This document shows, in pieces, positions 21,885 to 34,092 of a stretch of DNA of 64,000 nucleotides. The DNA is taken from NCBI GenBank assembly GCA_947044405.1, contig CAMRHE010000507.1, positions 1-64,000 of the forward strand, read 5' to 3'. The notes beneath the pieces are model-generated. The model made no database searches. It had not been told where the DNA came from and saw nothing but the letters and a program-made list of their open reading frames with translations. The stretch's first letter is position 1; every line of letters starts with the position of its first letter. A program made the translations under genes and the position numbers. This stretch comes from Leptodactylus fallax. Taxonomy: Eukaryota > Chordata > Amphibia > Anura > Leptodactylidae.

Positions 21885-24257
21885 CAGCGGCGCACCGCTA
21901 ATGAGGCGAAGTGAGGCGGCCGCCTCAGGCGGCGCTGTCCGTCACTGTCTGGGGGGGGGGGCGGCATTTTTACTATTCAATGTAAACCAGCCCAGGACAG
22001 GCCGCTTTAAAAAAAAAAAAACAAAGCTGAGTGGGGCCTGTCTTGGGCTGGCTTACGAGACGTCCGTGTCATAGCGCAGGCGGCGATATAATGATGTCAT
22101 TGCGCCGCCTACGCTGAGACGCAGACATCGCGGACAAGAAGAGAAGGCGGCGGCTCCATCAAGGCATCGAAGGTAGGTGCGGATAACTTTTTTTTATATA
22201 TATAAAAAGGCCGTAACCTGCTGGAGTATCCGCAGCAGGTTACGGCCTATTTATTTACCGATCCCCGCTCCTGCTCGTGGCCGCCCCCGCTTCCCCTTCT
22301 GCTGTGGGACGCAGACGGGGAAGTGAATGCCGCTGTGAGCAGCCGCGGGCATCGGTAAATGAGGCCGCGGGTCACAAATACTACTATTATTACACTCTGG
22401 AGTCTTTTAAGACCCCAGAGTATAATAATCGGAGACCCAGGGGAGGTGAGGCAACATAAAAACCATTGTTACTCACCTCCGGCGATCCGATGTTACTCTG
22501 AGCAGGCTTGGGCCTTTGGTGACGTCATCAGGTCGCGTCGCCGGCCTGATCACGTGACGTGTGTGCGCAATTAAACAGGGCCAAAGGCTGCAGGAGTTCA
22601 CCGGGTGTAGGATAGGTAAGTAACACTGGTATTTATGTTTGTCACCTCCCCTGGGTCTCCGATCATTATACTCTGGGGTCTGACAAGACCCCAGAGTATA
22701 ATAATAGTTCATGGGTGGGCAACTATGGGGCATAATACCGTGTGCAGGGGCCACTGTGGAGCATAATACCAAGTGCAGGGGCCACTATAGAGCATAACAC
22801 CGTGTGCTGGGGCCTCTATGGAGGACAATACCGTGTGCAGGGGCCACTATGGAGCATAATACTGTGTTCAGGGGCAAATATGGGGCATAATACCGTGTGC
22901 AGGGGCCACTAGGGAGCATAATACTGTGTGCAGGGGTTGCTGTGGAACATAATACCATGTGCAGTGGCCACTGCGTGGCATAATACCATGTGCAGGGTCC
23001 ACTATGGAGCATAATACTGTGTGCATGGGCCACTATGGAGAATAATACCGTGTGCAGGGGCCACTATGGAGCATAATACCGTGTGCAGGGGCCGCTGCGG
23101 GGCATAATACAGTGTGCAGGGGCCGCTGCAGGCCGTAATACTGTGTGCAGGAGCTGCTGTGGAACATTATAGAGTGTGTAAATGGGGCGCTATAAACTGA
23201 TTATCATATGCTGTCTGTTTATAGTGACGTGTATAGGACGAGGCTCTAGTTACATTACATGGCCGCTATGAGATGAATAACACTATGTAAACAGAGAAGC
23301 GGTCACGGCGCTTACACAGGTACCACAGTTCATTCAAACAGCTGATCAGTAGGGGTCCTGGGTTTTTGAGCCCCACTGATTAGTTTATTAATGACCTGGA
23401 AAACCTTTTAATTAGTTAACACTTGGGGCATTATTAATAAGGGGCACTATTTATACAGGGTACACATGGACATTATTAATATAAAGATGCACTTGGGAAT
23501 ATTATTCATTATGGGGGGTTATATCATATATTTTATAATTGGGGTAGTAGCAGGATGGGGGTGCAGGTGAGGACAATGTGGGTCGGTGCCTGGAAAAGTG
23601 AGGAGCTAAAGATGTCTGTGTTGCAAACTTTACCGAGACAAGTCAAAGCTGGAAGAAGTGTTCATGGCGTTCCAAAGGGAAGAGAAGGGAAATGTGAAGG
23701 ATTAGTCAGAGACGTCTCCTGTAAGTCACAAAATGTTACTGCACTGTATTCACCTAAATGATAGAGGATAAATACCTGGTTGATGGGGTCTGTCTGCTGA
23801 GACCCCCACTGAGCCTGAGAATTGGGTTTTTTCCCCCCACTGGGTGGGAATTCAGCCTGACCGCAGCCATATATATAGGTGTGTCGCTTGCTGGATGGAC
23901 GAACCCGCGTGGCTCTCATTCACTTCAATGGGAGTGCCAAAGATACCCGAAGTCCAGTACTCAGCTATCTGCGGTGCTCCTATTATAGAGAATGGAGGCC
24001 ACGTGGGCTCGTCCATCCACCAAGCAGAAGATGTGTGAAGTTATTGTCATTGTTAATGCCGTGTTGTTGATCTGATACTGAAGTAATACAGGAAGAAGAA
24101 TTCTTAAAATCTGTTTCATAACTTTGTATATTGTGTATGTTGTGCAACGATAACAGTGTGTGAAGCTAGTAGCATGGAAACTCAATTTTTTTTTTTTTGG
24201 GGGGGGGCGTCATTCTATAGTCCGCCTCAGGCAGTAAAGAGGCTAGGTTCACCACTG
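21885..24257. mobile_element. Non-autonomous hAT element, family B, copy 2 (2373 bp)
   Basis: Starts CAGCGGCGCACCGC and ends TTCACCACTG, with flanking 8-mers ATCCGCGG (21877-21884) and ATCGGCGG (24258-24265), 7 of 8 identical. Collinear with copy 1: the same subterminal sequence, hairpins at 22384-22430 and 22664-22705, a 31-bp array at about 22730-23165, and the same 3' part. No transposase. Confidence 0.88.
22730..23165. repeat. 31-bp tandem array inside hAT family B copy 2
   Basis: About 14 units of the same GCATAATACCGTGTGCAGGG type as in copy 1, fewer in number. Copy-number change is the main length difference between the two elements. Confidence 0.9.
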
Positions 24258-24499
24258 ATCGGCGGTGTAAATTTCACGGTTTACTGTCAGAAAGGCGTTC
24301 CTGACATTCTAACTGGGCTGTGAGGAACGCCCTCCCCGACAGTTCTTGTTCATAGACTAGTACTGGGGTGGCGTTCCTCACAGCTGAGCGTTATCACTGG
24401 GCTATAAGGAACGCCCCCCCCCTCTGTACTCGTCTATAGCGCTGTACTGTCAGAGGGGTCGTTCCTTACTGCCCGGCGATGACACTCAGCTGTGAGGCA

Positions 24500-24762
24500 T
24501 CCTCACTTCTCTTCTAGGTTTAGGCTGTCAGATCACTTGATTTTGGGAGTTCTGCTCCGTACTGTGTGGGTCAGGTTTTTGTCCTGTGATCAACCTCATC
24601 ATGACCCTGGTGGAGCTCTGTGACCCCACAATGTGTAAAGAGGGATCCTTCAGTCCGCATCACAAACTTACTACTTATATAGCAGTTAAAATCGCACTTA
24701 TGTAGGGTTTGCATTTACGAGCAGCCTAAACAACCAAGTAACATCCAGCCTTTTCATTGGTG
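24500..24762 (+). ncRNA. 7SL (SRP) RNA-derived pseudogene, copy 1
   Basis: GTTTAGGCTGTCAGATCACT followed by TGATTTTGGGAGTTCTG matches the Alu-domain part of 7SL RNA (GGCTGAGGCTGGAGGATCGC then TTG...GGAGTTCTG). The 3' end (GCAGCCTAAACAACC) matches the CAGCCTGGGCAAC end. The middle is strongly diverged and the extreme 5' end is missing. It forms the outer tip of the left arm of the 24.5-28.8 kb inverted duplication. Confidence 0.6.
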
Positions 24763-25187
24763 TCGATTTTTCTCTGTAACTTTATTAAATATTCCTCATT
24801 GCCAGGAAACTTTGTAGAATTTTGAAAGGAACATTATTTTATATAAGATTCTGGAAATATAATGGGATAGAATGAAGAACATTATGAAGAAAAAGAAACA
24901 TTCATTCTCTAAGTCAATTGCAAGTGAGGCTTCTAAAGTGCAGAAAGTGACGGTCACCGCCATATTGAGTGAGATCAACGCCTCCTGGACTGTTACTGGG
25001 AGAAGGGGCCTGATCGGTTCCTACTGAAGACTCCCATTTCTGTCATTACTACAGTTCTATTACATAGTGGTTAATGGGAAATGTAACATAAATACACTAA
25101 ACATCTCCATACCCAATAATACCCAAAGTATAAAAGTATAAAGAGATTTACATTGATATATACATTGTACACTTTATGGAAATAAAA
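24546..25187. repeat. Left arm of 4.2-kb inverted duplication
   Basis: About 640 bp recurring in reverse complement at 28104-28752, with shared blocks such as GAGATTTACATTGATATATA and TGACGGTCACCGCC. The arms hold 7SL-like sequence at their outer ends. Confidence 0.93.
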
Positions 25188-25252
25188 AACCCATAGCAAT
25201 GTAGTAGTATATATAGGGGAAGGAGACACAATGTAACATGTAGCAATATATA
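25188..25252 (-). repeat. 39-bp minisatellite, fragment
   Basis: Reverse-orientation units of the ATATGTATTACTGCATGTTA / TATTGTGTCCCC type seen at length at 33835-34092. The array was opened here by a Tc1 insertion at 25253. Confidence 0.7.
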
Positions 25253-26276
<1,024 letters not shown>

Positions 26277-26431
26277 TATTTCTGCATGTTACATTTTGTC
26301 CCCTTCCCCTATATATATTTCAGCAAGTTATATATGTCCCCTTGTTCTATTTATATTACTGCATGTTATATTATGTCCCATTCCCTTATATATATTACTA
26401 CATGTTATATTGTGTACCCTTCCTCTATATA
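26277..26431 (+). repeat. 39-bp minisatellite fragment between two Tc1 elements
   Basis: Three to four units of CTGCATGTTATATTATGTCC type with ATATATATT spacers. It is what remains of the array between the Tc1 insertions at 25253 and 26432. Confidence 0.75.
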
Positions 26432-28034
26432 CAGTACCTTGCCAAAGTATTAATACTCCTTGAACTTTATCACATTTTGTCACCTTACAACCACAAACTT
26501 AAATGTATTTTCTTGAGATTTTCAGTGATAACCAAAACAAAGTAGCAGAAGTAGAAGGAAAATTATAAATGGTTTTCAAAATTTTAATCAATTAAAAATC
26601 TGAAAAGTGTGACGTGCAAAAGTCTTCAGACCCCTATATCAATACTTTGTAGAGCCTCCTTTCGCTGCAATTTCAGCTGCAAGTCTTTTGGGGTCTGTCT
26701 CTACCAGCTTTGCACATCTAGAGACTGAGATTTTTGCTCCTTCTTCTTCAAAATAGCTCAAGCTCAGCCAGATTGGATGGAGCGTCTGTGAACAGCAATT
26801 TTCATGTCTCGCCACAGATGCTCAATGGGATTTAGGTCTGGACTGTGACTGGGCCATTCTAACACCGGAATATTCTTTGATCTAAACCATTCCACTGTAG
26901 CTCTGGCTGTAGGTTTAGGGTCATTGTCTTGCTGGAAGGTGAATCTCCTTCCCAGTCTCAAGTCTTTTGCTGCCTCCAACAGGTTTTCTTCCAGGATTGC
27001 CCAGTATTTAGCTCCATCCATCTTCCCATCAGCTCTGAGCAGCTTCCCTGTCCCTGCTGAAGAAAAGTTTTCCCACAGCATGATGCTGCCCCCGCCATGT
27101 GTCACAGTGTAGATGGTGTGTTGAGGGGGGATGAGCAGGGTTACTTTTCCACCACACATAGCACTTTTCATTGAGGCCAAAAAAGTTCAACTTTGGTCTC
27201 ATCTGAGCAGAGCACCTTCTTCCACATGTTTGCTTTGTTCACTATATGGCTTGTGGCAAACTGCAAATGATACTTCTTATGTTTTTCTTACAACAATGGT
27301 TTTCTTCTTGCCAGTATTCCATAAAGGCCAGATTTGTGGAGTGCACAACTTCCAGTTGTCCTGTGGACAGATTCTCCCTGTACCTGAGCTGTGGATTTCT
27401 GCAGCTCCTCCAGAGTGACCATGGGCCTCTTGGCTGCTTCTCTGACCAGTGCTCTCCTTGCTCGATCTGTTAGTTTAGGTGGACGGCCATGTCTTGGTAG
27501 GTTTGCAGTTGTAGAATACTTTTTCCATTTTTGGATGATGGCTTGTACAGCTCCTTGGGATGCTCAAAGCTTGGGATATGTTTTTATAACCTAACCCTGC
27601 TTTAAACTTCTCTTCAACTTTATCTCTGATCTGTCAGTGAGTTCCTTGGTCTTCATGATGCTGTTTGTTCACTAGTGTTCTCTAACAAACCACTGAGGCC
27701 TTCACAGAACAGGTGTATTTATACTGAGACTAAATTATGCACAGCTGAACTCTATTAACTCATTAAGTGACTTCTGAAGGTAATTTTGCGCACTGGATTT
27801 TATTTAAGGGTATCAGAGTACAGTGGACTGAATACTTTTGCACGCCTCAATTTTCAGATTTTTATTTACTTAAAATTTTGTAAACCATGTATCATTTCCA
27901 TTACACTTTACAATTATCTGCTACTTTGTGTTGGTTTATTACTTGAAATCGCAATAAAATACATCTACGGTTGTGGTTGTAAGGTGATAAAATGTGAAAA
28001 AGTTCAAGGGGTATGAATATTTTGCACACCACTG
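26432..28034 (-). mobile_element. Tc1-like DNA transposon (1603 bp)
   Basis: Inverted ends CAGTACCTTGCCAAAG and its diverged partner ending CACACCACTG, with inverted similarity over about 75 bp (TTGAACTTTATCACATTTTG block). TA sits at each side (26430-26431 and 28035-28036). Confidence 0.9.
26640..27656 (-). pseudogene. Tc1-like transposase, frameshifted
   Basis: The ATG at 27654-27656 opens the family N-terminus (MKTKELTD-like), but the region to 27180 is broken. From 27180 to 26764 the minus strand is open with [34 protein letters not shown] and [14 protein letters not shown]. The canonical KHT after the second Asp is KPT. After HRRS the frame shifts, losing the C-terminal block. The first catalytic Asp lies in the broken part. 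Confidence 0.85.
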
Positions 28035-28103
28035 TATATTACAACATGTTATTTTGTGTTTCCTTCCCCTATATATATTACTACATTGTTATGTTTTTTT
28101 AAA
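28035..28103 (+). repeat. 39-bp minisatellite fragment
   Basis: About two units of ACAACATGTTATTTTGTGTT type, the right remnant of the array at the centre of the inverted duplication. Confidence 0.6.
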
Positions 28104-28752
28104 ATTTCTATAAAGTGTACAATGTATATATCAATGTAAATCTCTTTATACTTTTATACTTTGGGTATTATTGGGTATGGAGATGTTTAGTGTATTTATG
28201 TTACATTTCCCTCTAACCACTATGTAATAGAACTGTAGTAATGACAGAAATGGGAGTCTTCAGTAGGAACCAATCAGGCCCCTTCTCCCAGTAACAGTCC
28301 AGGAGGCACTGATCTCAATCCATACGGCGGTGACCGTCACTTTCTGCACTTTAGAAGCCTCAGTTGCAATTGACTGAGAAAATGAATGTTCCTTTTTCTT
28401 CATAATGTTCTTCATTCTATTCCATTATATTTCCAGAATCTTATATAAAATAATGTTGCTTTCAAAATTCTACAAATATCCCTGGAAATGACGAATATTT
28501 CATAAAGTTACAGAGAAAAATCAACACCAATGAAAAGGCTGGATATTACTTGGTTGTTTAGGCTGCTCGTAAATGCAAACCCTACATAAGTGCAATTTCA
28601 ACTGCTATATAAGTAGTAAGTTTGTGATGTGGACTGGGGGATCCCTCTTTATACATCCTGGGGTCATAGAGCTTCACCAGGGTCATGATGAGGTTGATCA
28701 CACAGAAAACACCTGACCCGCATGGCACAGGATGGAGCAGAACTCCCAAACT
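28104..28752. repeat. Right arm of 4.2-kb inverted duplication
   Basis: Reverse complement of 24546-25187. The arms differ by scattered substitutions and small indels, so the duplication is not recent. Confidence 0.93.
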
Positions 28753-28755
28753 AAC
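28531..28755 (-). ncRNA. 7SL RNA-derived pseudogene, copy 2
   Basis: Mirror of copy 1. Minus strand TTGGGAGTTCTGCTCCATCC to CAGCCTAAACAACC. The Alu-domain 5' part seen in copies 3 and 4 is cut off at about 28755. Confidence 0.5.
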
Positions 28756-28930
28756 TCAACAATATTTAATTTTCTATGTGTAATTGTTCAACCAATAAAG
28801 TCAAATAAGGAAATAACACTAAAATATAACTTTTAATAATAGTCCTGTTAAAACCATATAGTGAATGGTATTAAAAGTGTAACTACTAACTTGTGGTAAT
28901 AAGGCTACTCAACATCATAAGTATATAATT

Positions 28931-29341
28931 AGAGATGAGCGAATTTCTCAAAAGTTCGATTCGAAGTTCCAAAAAAAATTTGCTTCGATCCGAATTACTT
29001 CGCGGCGATTAAACAGCTATTTCCGGGCTACAGAGAGCCCAGGTGGGCGGCAATATGGCGGAAGCCCTTGGATGCCGCGGTCATGTGTCTCTCTCTCTCT
29101 CTCTCTCTCTTTATCTTCAGCACGGACAACTTTTATTCATGTGGAAGGATCTGCTAACAAGCAAAGACACGCCTACCCAATCACATCACGAGAGAATATC
29201 TCGTGACCATCTGAAGTCACAAAGGTCCTTACTAATTATTCATTACCACGAAGTATCAGGAAATCTGGAATCGTGGAGAATCGAAGATTTCCTGAAATTC
29301 GGATCGAATTCCACTTCTGCAGAATCGATTCGCTCATCTCT
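28931..29341. mobile_element. MITE with AGAGATGAGCGAA inverted ends (411 bp)
   Basis: Left end AGAGATGAGCGAATT and right end ATTCGCTCATCTCT are inverted copies, and subterminal GTTCGATTCGAAG-like sequence is also partly inverted. A CT microsatellite lies at 29089-29110. Flanks TATAATT and ATATAAT suggest a short AT-rich target duplication. Its 117-codon frame has no known pattern. Confidence 0.85.
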
Positions 29342-30567
29342 ATATATAATGTCAATAGGGAGGGTGGTCTTTTTATTAACAGTAGGGACTGAGTAGGAGC
29401 ATTATCACTGTAGTCTTAATTCATACTGTGCATTGCATCATAATATGCGCGTATACACATGCAACTCCCAAGGTATCTATGCATACAACAGATCCCTTTA
29501 ATGATACTGTATATCATCACCTCCCTTTCTAGGCTAAATATATATCACATTAAAAAAAGGCAGTTATTTGGACTTATGCTCTGGTATAATAAATCAATGT
29601 TAACCAGAGCAACTAAATTCCACTCTAGATCATTAAGAGAAAACCCTGTCCAGGGCTAACCCTCAATAAGCAGATCAATATAAGCTAGTATATAGCCAGT
29701 CTATACCTTGAGGTTTTAAATTCTGGTCTGGCTAAATCTAAGGTGGCATAAATGCAGCCACAGAGGACTAGCCTTATCCGCTCCAATTCTCCAGTCCTAA
29801 ACTAAGATTTCTGACGCGTTTCTACTGAAATATAGCAACAGTTTCATCAGAGAAACAGATTAATGTGACAGATAGCATCCCTAACATGGCATTGATGTCA
29901 GCCATGAGACGCCAGCGCTACTGCCGAGTACATAAATCAAAAACACCGACCCCACCACCTACATCACATTGGGGGAGCAGCCAATCTCCTAGCGCCACAT
30001 CATAGTGATGTGCGGGACATCGGTCAGCCCATTATGACCAGCGTGGGAGTGTATTAAGACGTCACTAGCGTCCCAGGTTACCTAGTGACCATCAATAACT
30101 TTTAAATCATATTACATCAGGAAAATAAAATCACACAGCCAGCATTTTGATAAGCAAGCAAGAGGGGGAGACAGGTGGGTATAACACATCATATTGTGAG
30201 ACCATAAGGAGTGGGTAAAGATATATCAATGCCACCACCATTCATTTCACAAAGAACATAAACCCACAGTTGTAATAGATCAGAGACGGGCACTTATCCG
30301 GACCATTTGCAATGTCCACGCAATGTAAACATGACAGTATATAATGGTGAAAAAAACAAAATACTCAAAACAAGGGAACATAAAAAGGGGACTACAATAT
30401 GGAGGGAATTGTAAAGGGGTAAGACAGTCTAAATAAGTTTCAACCACCTATTGCTGCTAAAGATAGTGAATAGTCCCCAGATAAAAATATCTGACAAAAA
30501 GTCAACAACAATAGGTGGAGAAAACCCACTAGCCATAGACCAATATACTAGATGGAAAATAACAATG

Positions 30568-31026
30568 TTATAAAAAGCAAGCAAAGGACACATAGTCATT
30601 AAGTCCCTCTGGATGCATCACTTTAACATAATAAATCCAACGTGTTTTCCTTTGGAGAACCTTTTTGTTAAAATTCCCTCCTCTTGGAGAAGATGCCACT
30701 GTTTCTATCCCTTGGAATAAGAGACATTTCGGATCCCCGTCATGTTGTTCACAAACAAGAGGTGCAACAGAGGTATCATCCCTATTAAGGACATTATTCA
30801 CGTGTTCCCTGATTCTTCGCCTAAATTCCCTCACCATCTTACCAACATATTGCTTGCCACAAATGCAAGAGATGAGGTACACAATGCCCGTGGTTTTACA
30901 GCTAACAAATATCCTAGTGGTGTATGTCCTCTTCGTTTGAGTGCTGAAGAAATATCTACCCGGTTTAATAAATTTGCATGCACTACAAGATCCACACGGA
31001 AATTTCTCAGTGGTCTGTTGTTCCAA
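30568..31026 (-). pseudogene. PLE GIY-YIG endonuclease domain
   Basis: An open 152-codon minus-strand frame. A Cys cluster (CGSCSACKF) precedes VSCKTTGIVYLISCICG and KQYVGKMVREFRRRIREHV, the GIY-YIG nuclease core with the family Arg and His. This nuclease nicks target DNA for PLE insertion. It ends with the PEGLND-type tail found in frog PLEs. The domain is open in itself but separated by a frame break from the reverse-transcriptase part. Confidence 0.88.
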
Positions 31027-31044
31027 CCATGTCGGGTTGGTTCG

Positions 31045-31859
31045 TCAATTTAAATGACTATGGACTAAGTTCGGTCCTCTGTGGTATGTAACTGCCGGTG
31101 TGTTTCCTACTGCATCACCAATATCCGGGTCATATTGTAGGATACTCCAATATGTTTTCAGTATATTGTTACTTTGATGGTGAGCAGGATCATAGGTGGC
31201 AATAATTTTTACTTGTCCATCTCTATCATCATGTTTCTTGGGGTTCAACAACTGATGTCTCTCACAGGCAAGTGCATGATGATAGGTCTTTTTAAGAACT
31301 CCGTCTGAGTATCCCCTCCATTTAAATCTGTTCCTCAAATTTTTGGCCATAAATTGATAATCTGACAACTCAGAGCAGTGTCGCCTAACTCTTAGATACT
31401 GTCCCTTAGTAATGCCTGTTCTCAGAGGTACCAGGTGCCAACTTTCCCATCGCAACAGATTGTTAGCTGTGGTCTCTTTTCTATGAATGTTGGTACTCAA
31501 TCGGCCACTATCAGATTCCAAAATGGACAGATCCAAAAATGCCATCTTATACATCTTATCTTAAGTTCTATATCAAATGGGAAATACAGATCTAAATCGT
31601 TTGCATTCAGCATACCCACAAAGGCCTCAAAATCCACCCTGGACCCTCTCCATAAGATGAAAATATGGTCTATGAATTGGACCCATAAGAGAATCCTCTG
31701 GGTCCATTCATCCATGCCATCAGCAAAAATTACCTCTTTCTCCCACCAGACCAGGTAGAGATTGGCAAAAGTTGGGGCACAGGGGCTCCCCATAGCTACT
31801 CCCCTAGTCCAGAAAACCTTCACTAGGTTTATTTGGGCATCGAGGCCCCCGTGAATCAC
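31045..31859 (-). pseudogene. PLE reverse transcriptase C-terminal half
   Basis: Two minus-strand frames. The upstream one has the MGSPCAPTFANLYLVWWEKE block and VQFIDHIFILWRG, where PLEs normally have YIDD; the second catalytic Asp is therefore lost. The downstream one (31554-31045) has FLDLSI, NLLRWESWHP-type and GYSDGVLKK blocks of the PLE thumb. A frameshift separates them, and the upstream fingers/palm region is missing. Above 31808 the frame runs into L1-like DNA. Confidence 0.85.
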
Positions 31860-33372
31860 AAAAAATACTCTTACTAGGCCTAAACAGGGAGGGGGACTGG
31901 TGGACCTTGATTGCTCTAGTTACTTCCTGGCTGCAGTCACTGCATTCTGGACTGGCACCACTTGGCACATTCTAAACTCTGGGTTGCCCTGTAGGGATCA
32001 CAGGGCCCACTCCCTCTCACTACTCTCCCATGGCTTCATAGGCATTTTAAGTCACACAATAAGACTTATGTGCTCCCCTACGTCATGCATCAGGTACTCG
32101 GATCTTGCTGACTCTATGGTGCTGTGCGGAAACTCTTCTAAAATGATCTCCCTATGACCCCTATCTCGGGCAACCCGGACTTTCCTGCCACACTCCACTA
32201 CTCTTTAATCTCTCACATGGTGGGTCAACCTACCCTTAGATTCCACTGGGTTATTTTAGCCTCCTCCCTCCTCCCCCACTCTGAGTTACTCGCTACAAGC
32301 TCAGACCCTGACTCCATTGCCTCTCACTGGCAGTATGCTCAACTTTCCCATTTTTATACTACTCTCAAGATATTGCATGATCTTCATAGGGCATTGTTGC
32401 CTTTTGAACGCTTGTGTATTTCATCTAGTGCTCCAGCTCATACTGCCTCACTTGTCTATGGCATACTAATGGAGGTTTCCGCCAGCAGTCTACTAGCATT
32501 TACAGGTAGTTGGGAAAGGGAATTGGGGGTCTCATTCTCGCCAGACACGTGGTCCTCAGCTTTCCAGGCATGCCATAAATTCTCTATATCTTGAAAAATC
32601 ACAGGAAACGAACTATAAGATCCTCTCTCGAAGGTACAGAGTCCCCTCTGTCCTTCATGAGATCTACCCCTCCACCTCAGACTGATGCTGGAGATGTAAC
32701 ATTGACTGGGGCACGATGGCGCATGTCTGGTGGGGATGTACATTCCTACGCACGTTTTGGTCGGATGTCCATTGCATTATTCAGACGGTCACTGGCATCG
32801 CCTTGGAAGATGACCCTGCTCCCCTACTCCTCTCTATCTTTCTGCATAGGTTTAAGAAGCACACCTGTAAGTTATTAGGCTTCCTATTGGAAGCGGTGAG
32901 GTCCGTTATCCCTACATTGTGGAAATCCCTGACACCCCCCTCTCTGTTATCTTGGCTTGTAGAGGTGTAATGCATACGCAGCATGGAGAATTTTCACGCA
33001 GAATTGAAACAAGACGATAGAGCCCACCAGCAAACGTGGCTCTTGTAGAATCACTTTTACTACTCTGCTGAATTCCAGTCTGCCTTACCCTCTGTGTACT
33101 CTTGACTTTCCCTTTCTTCCTTCCTCCTTTCGATTCCTATATTTTTTCTTTTCTACATTGACATGATGTATATTTACCTTTGTTCATGTCCGTGGATTTA
33201 GTATTTGACTCTGCTGCCCAGCTGCTATTTCTTGTTCTCCCTAACATCCCATTCTTCTCTCCCTCCATCCCCCAGCCTCCCCCCTGTGCTTCATCTTTGT
33301 TGATACTTTGTTAGACTTGTTTTTTGTGATTTAGCAAAATTTCATTTAAGTTCTTAATGTTAAAAAAAAAAT
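31809..33372 (+). mobile_element. L1-like LINE 3' fragment, copy 1
   Basis: Homologous to 40251-41815. It carries a broken ORF2 C-terminal region with the Cys-His motif (GTMAHVWWGC context at about 32710-32750; CWRC...H..WWGC arrangement), then a pyrimidine-rich 3' UTR and an A-tract at 33361-33370. Frames are broken by shifts. The reverse transcriptase is absent: the fragment starts at the thumb. Confidence 0.85.
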
Positions 33373-33444
33373 TCTGAAAAGTTCCCTGCAAATGTCAACT
33401 ATTTCAATACGTTGCAGAGAAAAATTGACATCTGTACCAATAAA

Positions 33445-33707
33445 AAGGCTGGGTGTCAGTTTGTGGTTTAGGTTGCTCCACTCTGGCTGTTCGCGAGTGC
33501 TATATGTACGTTAGTGCTGCTTTCCTCAAAGTTGACGTGTTCTGTGGTTTTGGAACTGGGCTGGTGCACCCTCTGAGTGCCTATGTTGATGATGAGAGTA
33601 AACACCTAACCTACACAGGATGGAGCAGAACTCCCAACCACAAGTGATCCCACAGCCTAAGCCTCCCAGCGAAGCTAGGATTACAGGTGAGCGCCACATC
33701 TCCCGGC
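33445..33707 (-). ncRNA. 7SL (SRP) RNA-derived pseudogene, copy 3, both domains
   Basis: The best-preserved copy. Minus strand from 33707 reads GCCGGGAGATGTGGCGCTCA, then CCTGTAATCCTAGCTTCGC, GGGAGGCTTAGGCTG and GGATCACTTG, which aligns through the whole Alu domain of SRP RNA. It goes on into the S domain: GGTGCACCAGCCCAGTTCC, AAAACCACAGAACACGTCAA (helix 8 region) and ACAGCCAGAGTGGAGCAACC (3' end). About 35 nt of the helix 6 region are missing. SRP RNA is the scaffold of the signal recognition particle. This copy is too diverged to be the working gene, and it has no A-tail. Confidence 0.82.
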
Positions 33708-33834
33708 GAAGTAAGAAAGGATTCTACTCATAGGAGACATCACTGTCCTGGAAATCCTAAAGTACAGACATAGGAGCCTCTCTGAGTCATGTGTCACAGT
33801 TTCACAAATGCTACATGCATGGAATAATAAAATG

Positions 33835-34092
33835 TATGTTATATTGTCTCCCTTATATACATTACTGCATGTTATACTGTTTCTCCTTTCCCTATATGTA
33901 TTACTATTTGATTTATGGTGTCCGTTCACCTATACATATTACTACATGTTATATTGGGTTCCTTTCCCCTATATGTATTACTACATGTTATATTGTGTCC
34001 CCTTCCCCTATATGTATTACTGCATGTCATATTGTGTCCCCAACCCCTATATATAATTCTGCATGTCATATTTTGTCCCATTCCCCTGTATA
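33835..34092 (+). repeat. 39-bp minisatellite
   Basis: Six to seven units of ATATGTATTACTACATGTTA plus TATTGTGTCCCCTTCCCCT; ATG positions at 33973 and 34012 give the 39-bp period. The array is cut at 34093 by a Tc1 insertion and continues at 35332. The overlapping Cys/Tyr/Ile-rich frames on the plus strand are products of the repeat. Confidence 0.9.

Larger units (their letters stand above)
17050..24490. repeat. Host interspersed repeat split into three pieces by two insertions
   Basis: The pieces 17070-17117 (AGAGGACCTTTCATGTCCTC), 21806-21884 (CTAGAAAGCCGACAGCGCGC) and 24258-24490 (GGCGTTCCTGAC and related phrases) read as one dispersed frog repeat once the LTR element (17118-21801) and the hAT element (21885-24257) are removed. 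It is the oldest layer of this nest. Confidence 0.6.
28760..31808 (-). mobile_element. Penelope-like element, 5' truncated, with 3' UTR
   Basis: On the minus strand the order is reverse transcriptase C-terminal part (31808-31045), GIY-YIG endonuclease (31026-30568) and then a long non-coding 3' region. The 3' region includes a GAAACGCGTCAG motif (about 29812-29826) typical of frog PLE tails. A MITE (28931-29341) interrupts the tail. At 31808/31809 it abuts the L1-like fragment without a visible target duplication. Confidence 0.8.

Noticed and set aside
33661..33707. Human Alu contamination
   Set aside because: The match continues into the 7SL S domain, which Alu lacks, and the copies share local flanks with diverged relatives in the same window.
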